Of a DNA stretch of 64,000 nucleotides, positions 17,377 to 25,961 are shown one piece after another (the first letter of the stretch is position 1; each line of letters starts with the position of its first letter). Source of the DNA: Rhizobium sp. BK418 (GTDB taxonomy: Bacteria; Pseudomonadota; Alphaproteobacteria; Rhizobiales; Rhizobiaceae); assembly GCF_004341105.1 (NCBI RefSeq), contig NZ_SLZK01000004.1:578833-642832 (forward strand), in the 5' to 3' direction. A model generated the notes under the pieces. That model ran no database searches and was not told the origin of the DNA. It saw nothing but the letters and a program-made list of their open reading frames with translations. The position numbers and the translations under genes were made by a program.

Positions 17377-18168
17377 TCAATACGTTTGCGCTGAGCGTGC
17401 CCCGAACGTCGGGATGGCGATGGCGGCCTTCTTCGGCATAGGAATAGGTCTCAGGCATTCTGCTGAACCATCGAATGATTGATCGCGCTGAAGTGAAAGC
17501 GCGCTGAACATCCAGGCGAAACCACGGTCCGGCCCGCTCACATAGTTTGAGCAGGCTCCTGTCAACAGGTGTCGGCATTTGCTGGCATGTTCGATACGCA
17601 CGTCGAAAATGATAGCATCGCTCGCGTGCGCCAAGACTCTTCGCCGGCAAGCTTTGGGTCAGGCCCTTGAGATGGGATCGGGTCGAACCTTCAATGTCGC
17701 GCGCGAATTTTCGCCCTGGTCCTGCAGGTAAAACGCGATCTTATAGACCCTGAAACTCTTGTCCGAGAAAATACTTCCATCAGCACAGCGAGGATGGTGA
17801 GGGACGTCATTATGCGATGACGATGTCGTGTTGATCATGAGATCGCATTCACCTGTAAGAACCACATCGAGCGGTTGCGTAATTTCCTTGCGGCGATCGA
17901 GGATCGTGCTCGAAGTTAAAAGCTTAGCGACCTCCTCTACGACATACATCGCATGAAGCTGGAATTTTCCGCCATAGGGATAACAGCCACCAGATCTCAG
18001 ATACTGTTTGGCAACCCGCCGCAATCCTTCCACCTGCTCGGGCGTCAGGACATCCCTGATGACGGTATAGCCATCAGAGCTCAAATCCTTCTGCAGTTGG
18101 TTGGCAGTACCAGGCACCTCTGGAGGCTCTCCGGTAGGTACCGGCAATTCGCCTGCTGAACTCGCCAT
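17377..18168 (-). pseudogene. phytanoyl-CoA dioxygenase (PhyH)-like gene interrupted by one in-frame stop
   Basis: The N-terminal part (18168-17659, 169 residues) has DGYTVIRDVLTPEQVEGLRR and the iron-site region SSSHNDVPHHP, then VYKIAFYLQDQGENSRATLK, as in PhyH-like Fe(II)/2-oxoglutarate oxygenases. It stops at TGA 17659-17661. The same frame continues after it with DAIIFDVRIEHAS, the expected second-histidine strand of the fold, to a stop at 17377. Joined, the length (about 262) fits the family. A single nonsense change is the simplest reading; the base could also be a sequence error. Similar oxygenases are found in other polysaccharide loci. Confidence 0.75.
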
Positions 18169-18341
18169 TGCCTCTCTTTAGGCTTTATCGCCGGGCTCAA
18201 ACCTCCCCAGCTTTTGTCGCGCTAAAAGAACTGTCTGCTGTGGCCCAGTGAGGGTCAAAACAGCCCTTTTCGGGGTAACGCTTATCCAAAAGATCAATGG
18301 GGCATACCCGGCGGATACGTTCTTACTTCCAATATTGTAAT

Positions 18342-18368
18342 GCATTTCTATGCGCGACGCAGAAATGT
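18342..18368. promoter_or_regulatory. inverted repeat in the divergent promoter region of the WecG-type gene
   Basis: GCATTTCT at 18342-18349 pairs with AGAAATGT at 18361-18368 (one G-T), and GCG/CGC pair inside with a two-base bulge. It lies about 110 bases before the transferase ATG in the 309-base gap shared with the broken PhyH-like gene. It may be an operator or an RNA hairpin. Confidence 0.35.
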
Positions 18369-18477
18369 GAAGTGTTTCTACGCCCAATAGCTGGATGTGA
18401 AAGTCTAGAGGCAGGCGCCTTGCCAGCATATTCTGTCAACCGTTCAGTTGGCAAAAGCCGTAGGTAAAGCGTAGGTC

Positions 18478-19335
18478 ATGAGAAATTCACCAGCAGACAG
18501 AAACCAAACTCCAGACCTTTATCCAAAGGGGACCCTGGAGTGGACGAATGTCCTTGGTGTTCGAGTTTCGGCAGTCAATCTCAAAAGCGCGACCGGACTG
18601 ATTGAAAAGGCGATTGAAGACGGCAGGAAAGAATATGTCTGCGTTCGCGACGCGCACGGTGTCGTGCGGTGTCAGAAAGACTCGGAGCTTCGGTCCATAC
18701 ACAATCGTGCATTCCTCGTAACCCCCGACGGTATGCCGTTGGTATGGGCGCTGAAGCGCGCTGGCCATGTGGAAAGCGACAGGGTCTACGGACCGGATCT
18801 AATGTTGGCTGTTTTCGAAGCCGGTAGATCCAAGGGCTTGCGTCACTTCCTTTATGGCGCGACGGCCGAGACGCTGGATCAGCTGCAGGCTCGGCTTATC
18901 GCAAAATTCCCGGAAGCACGGATAGTCGACTCCTACGCGCCGCCTTTTCGAGAACTCTCGCTGCAAGAGGAAAGGGATATTGCTGACCGGATCAATCGGT
19001 CAGGCGCGGATATCATTTGGGTCGGACTGAGCAGTCCCAAACAGGAGCTTTGGATGGCGCGCATGCGCGATCATCTGGAAGCTTCGGTTCTCATCGGAGT
19101 GGGCGCTGCCTTCGACTTTCATGCCGGCCTCAAACGCCAGGCTCCAAGGGTCATTCAAAGAAGCGGCTTCGAATGGGCGTTTCGCCTTCTATGTGAGCCG
19201 CGACGGTTGTGGCGGCGCTATGCGCTCGTCGTGCCGACCTTCATCTCACTGACTGTCTTTCAGAGGCTGGGGCTTCGGACGTTTCCGATCGAGGACTCTG
19301 TTTCTGGATCGGGTGCGTCAGGACAAAGGCCGTAG
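18478..19335 (+). CDS. WecG/TagA/CpsF family glycosyltransferase (GT26)
   Basis: A 285-residue transferase of the family that adds N-acetylmannosamine(uronic acid) or a related sugar to a lipid-linked acceptor. Diagnostic segments are TPDGMPLVWALKRAG, VYGPDLML, WVGLSSPKQELWMARM and GVGAAFDFHAGLKRQAP, then LLCEPRRLWRRY at the end. All residues of the conserved core appear present. First gene of a plus-strand run (WecG-type, lipid carrier transferase, UDP-xylose synthase, glycosyltransferase). Confidence 0.93.
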   Translation: MRNSPADRNQTPDLYPKGTLEWTNVLGVRVSAVNLKSATGLIEKAIEDGRKEYVCVRDAHGVVRCQKDSELRSIHNRAFLVTPDGMPLVWALKRAGHVESDRVYGPDLMLAVFEAGRSKGLRHFLYGATAETLDQLQARLIAKFPEARIVDSYAPPFRELSLQEERDIADRINRSGADIIWVGLSSPKQELWMARMRDHLEASVLIGVGAAFDFHAGLKRQAPRVIQRSGFEWAFRLLCEPRRLWRRYALVVPTFISLTVFQRLGLRTFPIEDSVSGSGASGQRP

Positions 19336-19349
19336 AGGAGTAAACCACC

Positions 19350-20846
19350 ATGTCCTTACTTGCGCCGTCAGCAATGACATCGGGTCCGTCGAAGGTCGCC
19401 ACCACAAATGACGCGGCATCGCGGGCAGCTTCGGCAAGCTCTGTTCCACCCATAACAGTTGTTAGGACAGCCGATCCCCTGAGGAAGTCAGAGCTGAATA
19501 TGCCGCTTGCGCTCCGGCGCCGATTTCCTCGACTTGCAACATCGTCACTCTTGGTTGCCGGCGACGTTGCGGCCTATCTGATTGTCTATCTTGCTCTCCT
19601 TTCCATCCTTCCCGATGGTTCGGCGGGCACGATATTGGAACGTGCTTTCGCCCTCGCAGCATTGGCGACGATCGTTCTCTATGCATCGGCCGGCCTCTAT
19701 CCCGGGTATCGGCTTCATGACCACGAACACCTGCGGCGCCGCACGATAGCCGCCTTCAAGGTGGCTGTCCTCGCGGCGCTCGGAGCAATTCTTCTGCCGG
19801 AAGGGGGGCGACTGCTGCTTTCCGTCATCGGTTTCCTCGGCCTCGGGCTGATTGTTCAGCCTGTTACGCATTGGCTCGCACGAGGCCTGTGCCGGAGACT
19901 TGGAATTTGGGGGGAGCGGGCGGTGATCATAGGCGGCCGCAATCTTACCCCTACGCTCACGGCGCATTTCAAGGATCATTGGCAGTACGGCATAAGGCCA
20001 GAACCCTTTTTCCCCGATGCGTCGGAAACATCACCTGACAGCGCACCATCCATTGCCCTGATTGCCGGTGACACAGGCTCGCTTATCGCCGATCTGGCGG
20101 CAATGCGCCAAAAGTTCGCCGAAGTCATTCTCCTGTCCGATACGCCGAACCTCAAGATAAACGGGTTGCGACCTGCCGATGTCGGCGGAGAGATCGGTAT
20201 TCGTGTCGCCTCCAGCGGGAGCTCGGCAAGCTCGGACCTGATCCGTCGGGTCATCGATCTCGCAATCGCCATCCCAGCAACGATCGTGATCGCACCCTTC
20301 ATTATGGTTGCCGCAGCCGCGATCTACGCCATCGATCCAGGGCCCGTCTTCTTCAGGCACACGAGGGAGGGTCTGTCCGGCAAGCCCGTGCACGTCCTGA
20401 AACTGCGAACGATGTATAGAGATGCAGAACAGCGCCTCGAGGCATTGTTCCGGGAAAACCCTGCTATGCGCGTCGAGTGGCTGACGCACTTCAAGCTCAA
20501 AGAGGATCCACGCGTCTTGCCTGTGATCGGGCATCTGCTTCGCTCGACGAGTTTCGACGAACTCCCGCAGCTGGTGAACATCATTGCAGGGGAAATGGCC
20601 TTCGTCGGACCGCGGCCGTTCCCGGAGTATCACCTCCTGGCGATGGACAGTGAGTTTCGAAACAAGCGCCGCTCTGTAACGCCGGGACTGACCGGTCTCT
20701 GGCAGATATCCGAACGCAGCAGCGCGGATCTCGAACTGCAGCAGCAACTCGACGAGTTCTATATCGACAATCGGTCCCTGTGGTTCGATTGGCACATTCT
20801 TCTCAGCACAATCCCTGCGGTCTTCAAACGCAGGGGAGCCTACTGA
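19350..20846 (+). CDS. undecaprenyl-phosphate sugar-1-phosphate transferase (WcaJ/ExoY-like)
   Basis: A 498-residue polyprenyl glycosylphosphotransferase that loads the first sugar phosphate onto undecaprenyl phosphate and so begins repeat-unit assembly. About four hydrophobic segments lie between residues 60 and 180, a nucleotide-binding-like middle domain follows, and the catalytic C-terminal domain starts near 295 (RRVIDLAIAIPATIVIAPF). The catalytic core has PVFFRHTREGLSGKPVHVLK, STSFDELPQLVNIIAGEM and FVGPRPFPEYH. A GAGGAG site lies ahead of the ATG. It follows the WecG-type gene by 14 bases. Confidence 0.93.
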   Translation: MSLLAPSAMTSGPSKVATTNDAASRAASASSVPPITVVRTADPLRKSELNMPLALRRRFPRLATSSLLVAGDVAAYLIVYLALLSILPDGSAGTILERAFALAALATIVLYASAGLYPGYRLHDHEHLRRRTIAAFKVAVLAALGAILLPEGGRLLLSVIGFLGLGLIVQPVTHWLARGLCRRLGIWGERAVIIGGRNLTPTLTAHFKDHWQYGIRPEPFFPDASETSPDSAPSIALIAGDTGSLIADLAAMRQKFAEVILLSDTPNLKINGLRPADVGGEIGIRVASSGSSASSDLIRRVIDLAIAIPATIVIAPFIMVAAAAIYAIDPGPVFFRHTREGLSGKPVHVLKLRTMYRDAEQRLEALFRENPAMRVEWLTHFKLKEDPRVLPVIGHLLRSTSFDELPQLVNIIAGEMAFVGPRPFPEYHLLAMDSEFRNKRRSVTPGLTGLWQISERSSADLELQQQLDEFYIDNRSLWFDWHILLSTIPAVFKRRGAY

Positions 20847-20893
20847 CCTGACCCCTCGCTCTGCGAGGCAAACATCAACAACGGAGCATTTCA

Positions 20894-21937
20894 ATGCACG
20901 GACACAAGCGAATTATGGTTACGGGCGGCACCGGATTCCTGGGATCGTTCCTGTGCGAGCGACTTTTGCGAGAAGGCAATGACGTCCTCTGCGTGGACAA
21001 TTATTACACCGGTTCGCGCGACAACGTGTTGCATCTTCTTGATGATCCTCGCTTTGAGATCCTTCGCCACGACATTACCTTCCCGCTTTATGTAGAGGTT
21101 GATGAGATCTACAACCTCGCCTGCCCGGCATCTCCAGTCCATTATCAGTTCGATCCCGTTCAGACGATCAAGACCAATGTGCACGGGGCCATCAACATGC
21201 TCGGTCTTGCCAAACGCACCAAGGCGAAGATTTTCCAGGCTTCCACGAGCGAGGTTTACGGCGACCCGGCAGTCCATCCTCAACCCGAGGAGTATCGAGG
21301 CAGCGTCAATCCGATCGGTCCCCGTGCCTGCTACGACGAAGGCAAGCGGTGCGCCGAAACACTGTTCTTCGATTACCACCGCCAATATGGCGTGGAAATT
21401 CGCGTAGCGCGAATTTTCAACACCTACGGGCCGCGCATGCAGACCAATGACGGCCGCGTCGTCTCCAACTTCATCGTTCAGGCGCTTCAAAACGAGCCGA
21501 TCACCATCTTCGGGAATGGCACGCAGACGCGCTCCTTCTGCTATGTGGACGATCTGATCGAGGGCTTCATCCGCCTGATGGGCGCGCCGGCCGGGGTTAC
21601 CGGACCGATCAATCTCGGCAATCCAGGCGAGTTCCAGGTTCGGGAGCTGGCCGAAATGGTCATAGAAATGACGGGGTCGAGGTCAGGCATTGTCTTTAAG
21701 CCTCTGCCGGTCGACGATCCGACGCAGCGTAAACCTGACATCAGCCGCGCAAAGCAAGAACTGGGCTGGCAGCCGACGGTGAGCCTGCGTGAGGGGCTTG
21801 AGAGAACGATCGCCTATTTCGAGTGGAAGCTCTCCGGGGGATCGCGGAACATGCCTGGCGTCAGGCCTGCGCAAACGGCTTATACGCATCTGCCTATTCC
21901 GGCGATCGGCCTTCCTGTTTCGGAAGCGACGCGATAG
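20894..21937 (+). CDS. UDP-glucuronate decarboxylase (UDP-xylose synthase)
   Basis: An SDR enzyme of 347 residues that makes UDP-xylose from UDP-glucuronate. It has the cofactor motif GGTGFLGSFLCERLL, the family signature DNYYTGSRDNV, YNLACPASPVHYQ, ASTSEVYGDP and the PRACYDEGKRCAETL stretch with the catalytic Tyr and Lys. These are close to text-book UXS sequence. It provides a pentose donor to the locus and predicts xylose (or a xylose-derived sugar) in the polymer. Confidence 0.93.
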   Translation: MHGHKRIMVTGGTGFLGSFLCERLLREGNDVLCVDNYYTGSRDNVLHLLDDPRFEILRHDITFPLYVEVDEIYNLACPASPVHYQFDPVQTIKTNVHGAINMLGLAKRTKAKIFQASTSEVYGDPAVHPQPEEYRGSVNPIGPRACYDEGKRCAETLFFDYHRQYGVEIRVARIFNTYGPRMQTNDGRVVSNFIVQALQNEPITIFGNGTQTRSFCYVDDLIEGFIRLMGAPAGVTGPINLGNPGEFQVRELAEMVIEMTGSRSGIVFKPLPVDDPTQRKPDISRAKQELGWQPTVSLREGLERTIAYFEWKLSGGSRNMPGVRPAQTAYTHLPIPAIGLPVSEATR

Positions 21938-21941
21938 GAAC

Positions 21942-23774
21942 ATGAATAGCATCGGCAATCATCGCAAACCGAGGCTCGTTTTCTTTCAATGGGATCATCA
22001 ACCCAATGCGAAAGCAGCCGGTTACCTGCTGCTGCACATGCAGCAGCAGGTCAAGTGCCTCAGCACACACTTTGATGTCGTCGTCGTCAATCACGACTGC
22101 GACTACGCAGAGATATGTGAGAGATACGAGCCGGATCTGACGCTGTTTGAGAGCGGCTATCGGTCGCACGGATCAAGACGGATAAGCATCACCAATACCA
22201 ATGCTTATGTCGGCGTTCCGAAGCTTGGCCTTCATAACGCGGATCCATGGTGCGATCGGCGCAGCGGCTTTCTTTCCGATATGGAGCAATGGGGCATCGA
22301 GACATATTTCTCGATTGCGACCTTGGCTCCGGAATATATGCCGGAACTAAAGGACAACCTGTTCGTCTGGCCAAATTTCATCGATCCGGAAGTCTTTCAA
22401 GACTATCACCAGCACAAGGTCATACCGGTCACGCTCACGGGCCAGGTCAATGGCCTTTACCCCTGGCGGCAGAAGGTCTTTCCGATAATCCGCGATCGAT
22501 ATCCCTGCCTGGTTTCGCCGCAACATAGTTATGAGAGCAAGCTTGCCTCCCAGCTGCTGTCGGGAGAGGCCTATGCCCGCGCGCTCAACGCGAGCCTCGT
22601 CGTACCGGCATGCGGCACCATGGCCGGCGAGGTGGTGCGAAAGCATTTTGAGATCCCGGCGGCGAATTCCTGTCTCGTGACAGAACGGACGGCAGCACTG
22701 CAGGCGGCTGGCTTTGCCGACATGGAAAATTGTGTCTTTGCCGACCACCACGACGTGATTGAACGATTGGAATATCTCTTTGCCCACCCTGGCGAGATCC
22801 AGCGTATTTCGACGGCGGGCTATAATCTGGTCCATTCTCGCCACACTCTGAATCACAGGCCGCAAATATATCAATGGTTTATGCTGAATGGGGGCCTGCA
22901 ATCCGGGGAAAAGATCATTCAGTCCGGGCCTTTCGGCGACCTCATAAAAGTTGAACGCGTCTCTGAGCAAGCAAGCATCCAAGTCGCCGCAATGGCAAGC
23001 GACCGCGCTTTGTTGAAGCAAGGCAATCTGCTCCTTGAGCAGGGCAACGTGGAGGAGGCCAAGGACTGCTACGCGCGCTGCTTGGAGTATGTATCCTACC
23101 TTCCTGAAGCCAAGTTCGGTCTCGCTCTTTGTGCCCTTTATGAGGGTAATGCCGATCGCGCCTACGAGCTTCTGTTGAACTTGGTCAAGGTGACGATGAT
23201 CGACTACGGGGCGGCTGACCCGGATCCGGTCGAATGGGCGTATTTTCTCCTCGCATTGGCCTGTAAAGGCCAGCTCGCGCAAGCGCGAAGGTTGCAAGAC
23301 TTTTATCCGTCTCTGTCCCACGACGAACTCAGGCGCGCGCGCTTCGTCCTCGCTCAAGGAAGCCAGCAAGAGAATCGGCTTATCTCCGAAGGATCCGGCA
23401 CGAGCCGAAAAAGCATTCACCAGCTTCCCATACGAAGCGATCCCGAATGGCTTGGATATTTCGCCGATATTCTCGATCGCTGTCAGCAGCCGAATCTTGC
23501 GAACGCTCTTCGTCACGGTCCCTCCGCAGATGGGGGATCGGGCGAACGTACAGCATCTCGACATTTCAGACCTGGTATCGGCTGGCGCCAGAGGTTGTAC
23601 TCGGGCGTTGATGACCTGATCACCATACTGCGCTTGAACCAATTGCGGCCGAATGTGCCGCCAATGCCTGAGTTCCGATATTTTTGGCATCTTGCAAAGG
23701 GTCTGGTTCCCCGTTCGCAGAGAAGCCCGCTGCGCAGGATCCGAACGGCGCTACTTTCCAGACATGCTTCATGA
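21942..23774 (+). CDS. glycosyltransferase-like protein with C-terminal TPR-like region
   Basis: About 610 residues from ATG 21942 (ATAGGAA just upstream, four bases after the UXS stop). The first ~350 residues look like a CgeB/Glyco_trans_1_2-type GT-B protein: a donor-site-like stretch SLVVPACGTMAGEVVRKHFE, then LVTERTAALQAAGF and HHDVIERLEYLFAHPGEI. The rest has helical repeat character (LLKQGNLLLEQGNVEEAKDC), as in TPR repeats. It may add a sugar to the polymer or to a protein or lipid partner. An earlier in-frame start at 21789 lies inside UXS and is unlikely. Confidence 0.75.
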   Translation: MNSIGNHRKPRLVFFQWDHQPNAKAAGYLLLHMQQQVKCLSTHFDVVVVNHDCDYAEICERYEPDLTLFESGYRSHGSRRISITNTNAYVGVPKLGLHNADPWCDRRSGFLSDMEQWGIETYFSIATLAPEYMPELKDNLFVWPNFIDPEVFQDYHQHKVIPVTLTGQVNGLYPWRQKVFPIIRDRYPCLVSPQHSYESKLASQLLSGEAYARALNASLVVPACGTMAGEVVRKHFEIPAANSCLVTERTAALQAAGFADMENCVFADHHDVIERLEYLFAHPGEIQRISTAGYNLVHSRHTLNHRPQIYQWFMLNGGLQSGEKIIQSGPFGDLIKVERVSEQASIQVAAMASDRALLKQGNLLLEQGNVEEAKDCYARCLEYVSYLPEAKFGLALCALYEGNADRAYELLLNLVKVTMIDYGAADPDPVEWAYFLLALACKGQLAQARRLQDFYPSLSHDELRRARFVLAQGSQQENRLISEGSGTSRKSIHQLPIRSDPEWLGYFADILDRCQQPNLANALRHGPSADGGSGERTASRHFRPGIGWRQRLYSGVDDLITILRLNQLRPNVPPMPEFRYFWHLAKGLVPRSQRSPLRRIRTALLSRHAS

Positions 23775-23795
23775 GTGCCGGCGCCGCTTAAGGGT

Positions 23796-23830
23796 GTCCT
23801 TCGCTGAATAATCGAGAAGGACGAGTTTTA
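23796..23830 (+). terminator. intrinsic terminator candidate after the UXS/transferase run
   Basis: GTCCTTC (23796-23802) pairs perfectly with GAAGGAC (23816-23822) and is followed by GAGTTTTA. It starts about 20 bases after the transferase stop. Confidence 0.55.
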
Positions 23831-24024
23831 GCAGACCGCCAATCCCCGGGACTGCAGCCGGGTGTCCAGTTCATGCCGAGCGATAGACTTTGTAAGACCT
23901 GAGCGGAAAACTATGGTGGGCAACTGCGTGTGGGGCAGAGCCGGAAGTGACGGTAAACATGGTGGGGCTTGGGCAAGCTGAACGGATCACATCCGAGCTC
24001 AGGTGCTCAGGCGCAAACGTTGGG

Positions 24025-24055
24025 CTCGGTGGTGCAATTCTCTGCATCCACCGAG
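24025..24055. terminator. stem-loop between convergent genes
   Basis: CTCGGTGG and CCACCGAG pair as an 8-bp stem with four more inner pairs (TGCA/TGCA) past a one-base bulge. A short TTTT follows on the plus strand. It lies 22 bases beyond the LuxR-type stop. Confidence 0.5.
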
Positions 24056-24077
24056 GCCGATTTTAAGGAAGGCTGTG

Positions 24078-25007
24078 CTAGTGATGTGACGGAACAGTTG
24101 TCCGTCCGACAGCGTCGATCCTGTCTCTGCTTGTCTCGCGGGAAGTAATACTGTCGAAGAGATCGTTGATCTTGAATACGACCTCTGTTCTGTTCGTCGC
24201 CTTGACCTTTTTCATGATGTTGCGAACATGCACTTTGACGGTGCTTTCTCGCAGATTGAGCTCATAGGCGATGATCTTGTTCGCCTTTCCTCGGCGGAGC
24301 GCCTCTACGACTTCGGCCTGACGGTCCGTGAACATGCCGGCCAGCGGTCGAGCGGTCGAGTTGCTGGACTCCAGCAGGTGACGCATGGCGAATAGTGTGC
24401 TTGCAGGCACAAAGACGCCGCCCGCAACGGACAGCGCGATGAGTTCCATGCACACGCTGACGCTCACTGAGGCAGGTATGTAGCCCTTGGCTCCATATTC
24501 GAGTGCCTTGACGATTTGGTTGAAATCGTCGCTATCGGCCAGCACGATGACCGGTATCGTCCCGAATTCCGACGAAAGGCTTCTGATTTGTCCTGAAACG
24601 GCAGGTTCATCGATTTTTTTTCCGCCAATGTTCAAGAGAATTGCCGAAAGCGGCGGATATTCGTCGCGTCTCTGCTTCCACTCTTCAATCTCTCCAAATG
24701 CCAGGACATGTAGATCCGTCTTGTGGGCGGCCATGCACTGCGCAAGGCATTGCCGATCAAGTTCACGGTTATCGAGGATCACGAGAGAATGCTTTGGCTT
24801 TGACGGCGAGATCGATGCCGTCGAATTATTCTCTATCTTAAGTGGCAGAGTAACATTTTCCTGCCTTAGGTCTAGATTTGGTATAAGCGCTGAATTCACT
24901 GCTTCATCCTCCCCAGCCGAGTTTTCACTACGCCCCAACAACAACCGAACACTCAAGCCCTTCAGATATGAGGGTTTGGAAGCACTAAAGTGGGAATTAA
25001 ATACCAC
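24078..25007 (-). CDS. LuxR-type regulator with degenerate receiver domain
   Basis: A 309-residue regulator. A receiver-like fold covers about residues 72-190, but the usual acidic pocket reads VILDNRELD and the phosphorylation strand reads AILLNIGG, with Asn126 where Asp is expected; the conserved Lys-Pro turn is also altered (GYIPAS). The C-terminal LuxR helix-turn-helix is intact (FTDRQAEVVEALRRGKANK, NLRESTVKVHVRNIMKKV). It is likely phosphorylation-independent. A low-complexity N-terminal extension of about 70 residues precedes it; the real start may be internal. Its place inside the locus suggests control of polysaccharide genes. Confidence 0.82.
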   Translation of the reverse strand: MVFNSHFSASKPSYLKGLSVRLLLGRSENSAGEDEAVNSALIPNLDLRQENVTLPLKIENNSTASISPSKPKHSLVILDNRELDRQCLAQCMAAHKTDLHVLAFGEIEEWKQRRDEYPPLSAILLNIGGKKIDEPAVSGQIRSLSSEFGTIPVIVLADSDDFNQIVKALEYGAKGYIPASVSVSVCMELIALSVAGGVFVPASTLFAMRHLLESSNSTARPLAGMFTDRQAEVVEALRRGKANKIIAYELNLRESTVKVHVRNIMKKVKATNRTEVVFKINDLFDSITSRETSRDRIDAVGRTTVPSHH

Positions 25008-25448
25008 AGTTTCAGCGATCTCAAACTAGCTAATATAGGCTAAAGACGAACATTAGTTCCATCGCAAGATGTAAATTGGTCCTAATTCTTGGTATGGACC
25101 TATGCGATACTAGGCCAATCGCCGAGTAGTTAATTGCGTTGTCCCCCAGTTACCAATCGAGTCGCTAAACGCATGAAATCAATATGGCCCGTGGCGTACG
25201 CTCGAGCCGAATTCGAGCTTGCTCCACCACCAATGTTGATTGTGGGCTATGAATTTTGGGGTACGTCGTCATAAGTAGATACGCCTTTAGGTGAATAAGC
25301 TTAGACGTTTTGTTTCTTTACTCAGAAGACGAAAACAATTCTCTTTGAGGGGCAAGAAATATTTGTCCTGTCTAGATGAAATCTTTGGCGCAATCAGTGG
25401 GTTTCCGGTTTCATCTATAAATCAGGATTTGTTGAAGAGTAGGGGTGC
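25008..25448. promoter_or_regulatory. AT-rich divergent intergenic region (regulator / amino-sugar operon)
   Basis: A 440-base gap that is clearly more AT-rich than its surroundings. It must hold promoters for the LuxR-type gene and for the amino-sugar operon. An imperfect inverted repeat, TTGGTCCTA at 25076-25084 and TAGGCCAA at 25111-25118, was seen. No gene was found. Confidence 0.4.
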
Positions 25449-25961
25449 ATGCGTATGATTGCATCGAACGTCAAGCTGGATGACAGCAGCGTCATCCATC
25501 ATCGAGATCTTGTGAATCTCTACGGCTGCACGATCGGCGCGCGAACGCGCATCGGCACCTTCGTTGAAATCCAGAAAAACGTCGTCGTCGGCAAAGACTG
25601 CAAGATCTCCAGCCATTCCTTCCTCTGTGAAGGCGTGACGCTGGAAGACGGCGTTTTCATCGGCCACGGGGTCATGTTTACCAACGACATATATCCGCGT
25701 GCCGCCAATCCGGATGGCAGTCTGCAAACGGAGGCCGACTGGGTTGTCGTCCCGACACTGGTCAGGCGCCACGCGTCGATCGGTAGCAACGCTACCATCC
25801 TGCCTGGCGTGACCATCGGAGAGGCCGCACAGGTCGGCGCCGGAGCGGTTGTAACAAGGGACGTGCCCGATGGCGCGATTGTTGCCGGCGTTCCGGCAAG
25901 GGTGATCGGTCGCGTCAATGACGGTCCAGTTGACATAATTGCGTTGGGAGGAGTGCGATGA
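25449..25961 (+). CDS. left-handed beta-helix N-acetyltransferase, WlbB/WbpD-like
   Basis: A 170-residue hexapeptide-repeat acyltransferase. Repeats such as IGARTRIGTFVEI, GVTLEDGVFIGHGV and IGSNATILPGVTIGEAAQVG give the left-handed helix, and NDIYPRAANPDG is the loop seen in WlbB/WbpD enzymes. Those enzymes acetylate the 3-amino group of UDP-2-acetamido-3-amino-2,3-dideoxy-glucuronate. The stop overlaps the start of the oxidoreductase as ATGA-type coupling. First gene of a six-gene operon for amino-sugar synthesis. Confidence 0.87.
   Translation: MRMIASNVKLDDSSVIHHRDLVNLYGCTIGARTRIGTFVEIQKNVVVGKDCKISSHSFLCEGVTLEDGVFIGHGVMFTNDIYPRAANPDGSLQTEADWVVVPTLVRRHASIGSNATILPGVTIGEAAQVGAGAVVTRDVPDGAIVAGVPARVIGRVNDGPVDIIALGGVR

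Larger units (their letters stand above)
23775..24077. other. gap between the transferase and LuxR genes
   Basis: About 300 bases with no convincing gene. It holds two stem-loops listed separately (23796 and 24025), consistent with the ends of two convergent transcripts. Confidence 0.5.

Noticed and set aside
18178..18429. 83-codon minus-strand frame in the divergent gap
   Set aside because: No ribosome site, no recognisable pattern, and it would fill the promoter region of the WecG-type gene.
20031..20894. 287-codon minus-strand frame
   Set aside because: Opposite the lipid-carrier sugar transferase with all catalytic motifs; composition typical of a shadow.
22347..23690. 447-codon open frame on the minus strand
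   Set aside because: It is antisense to the glycosyltransferase at 21942, which has a ribosome site and family motifs; no motif was seen in the antisense product.
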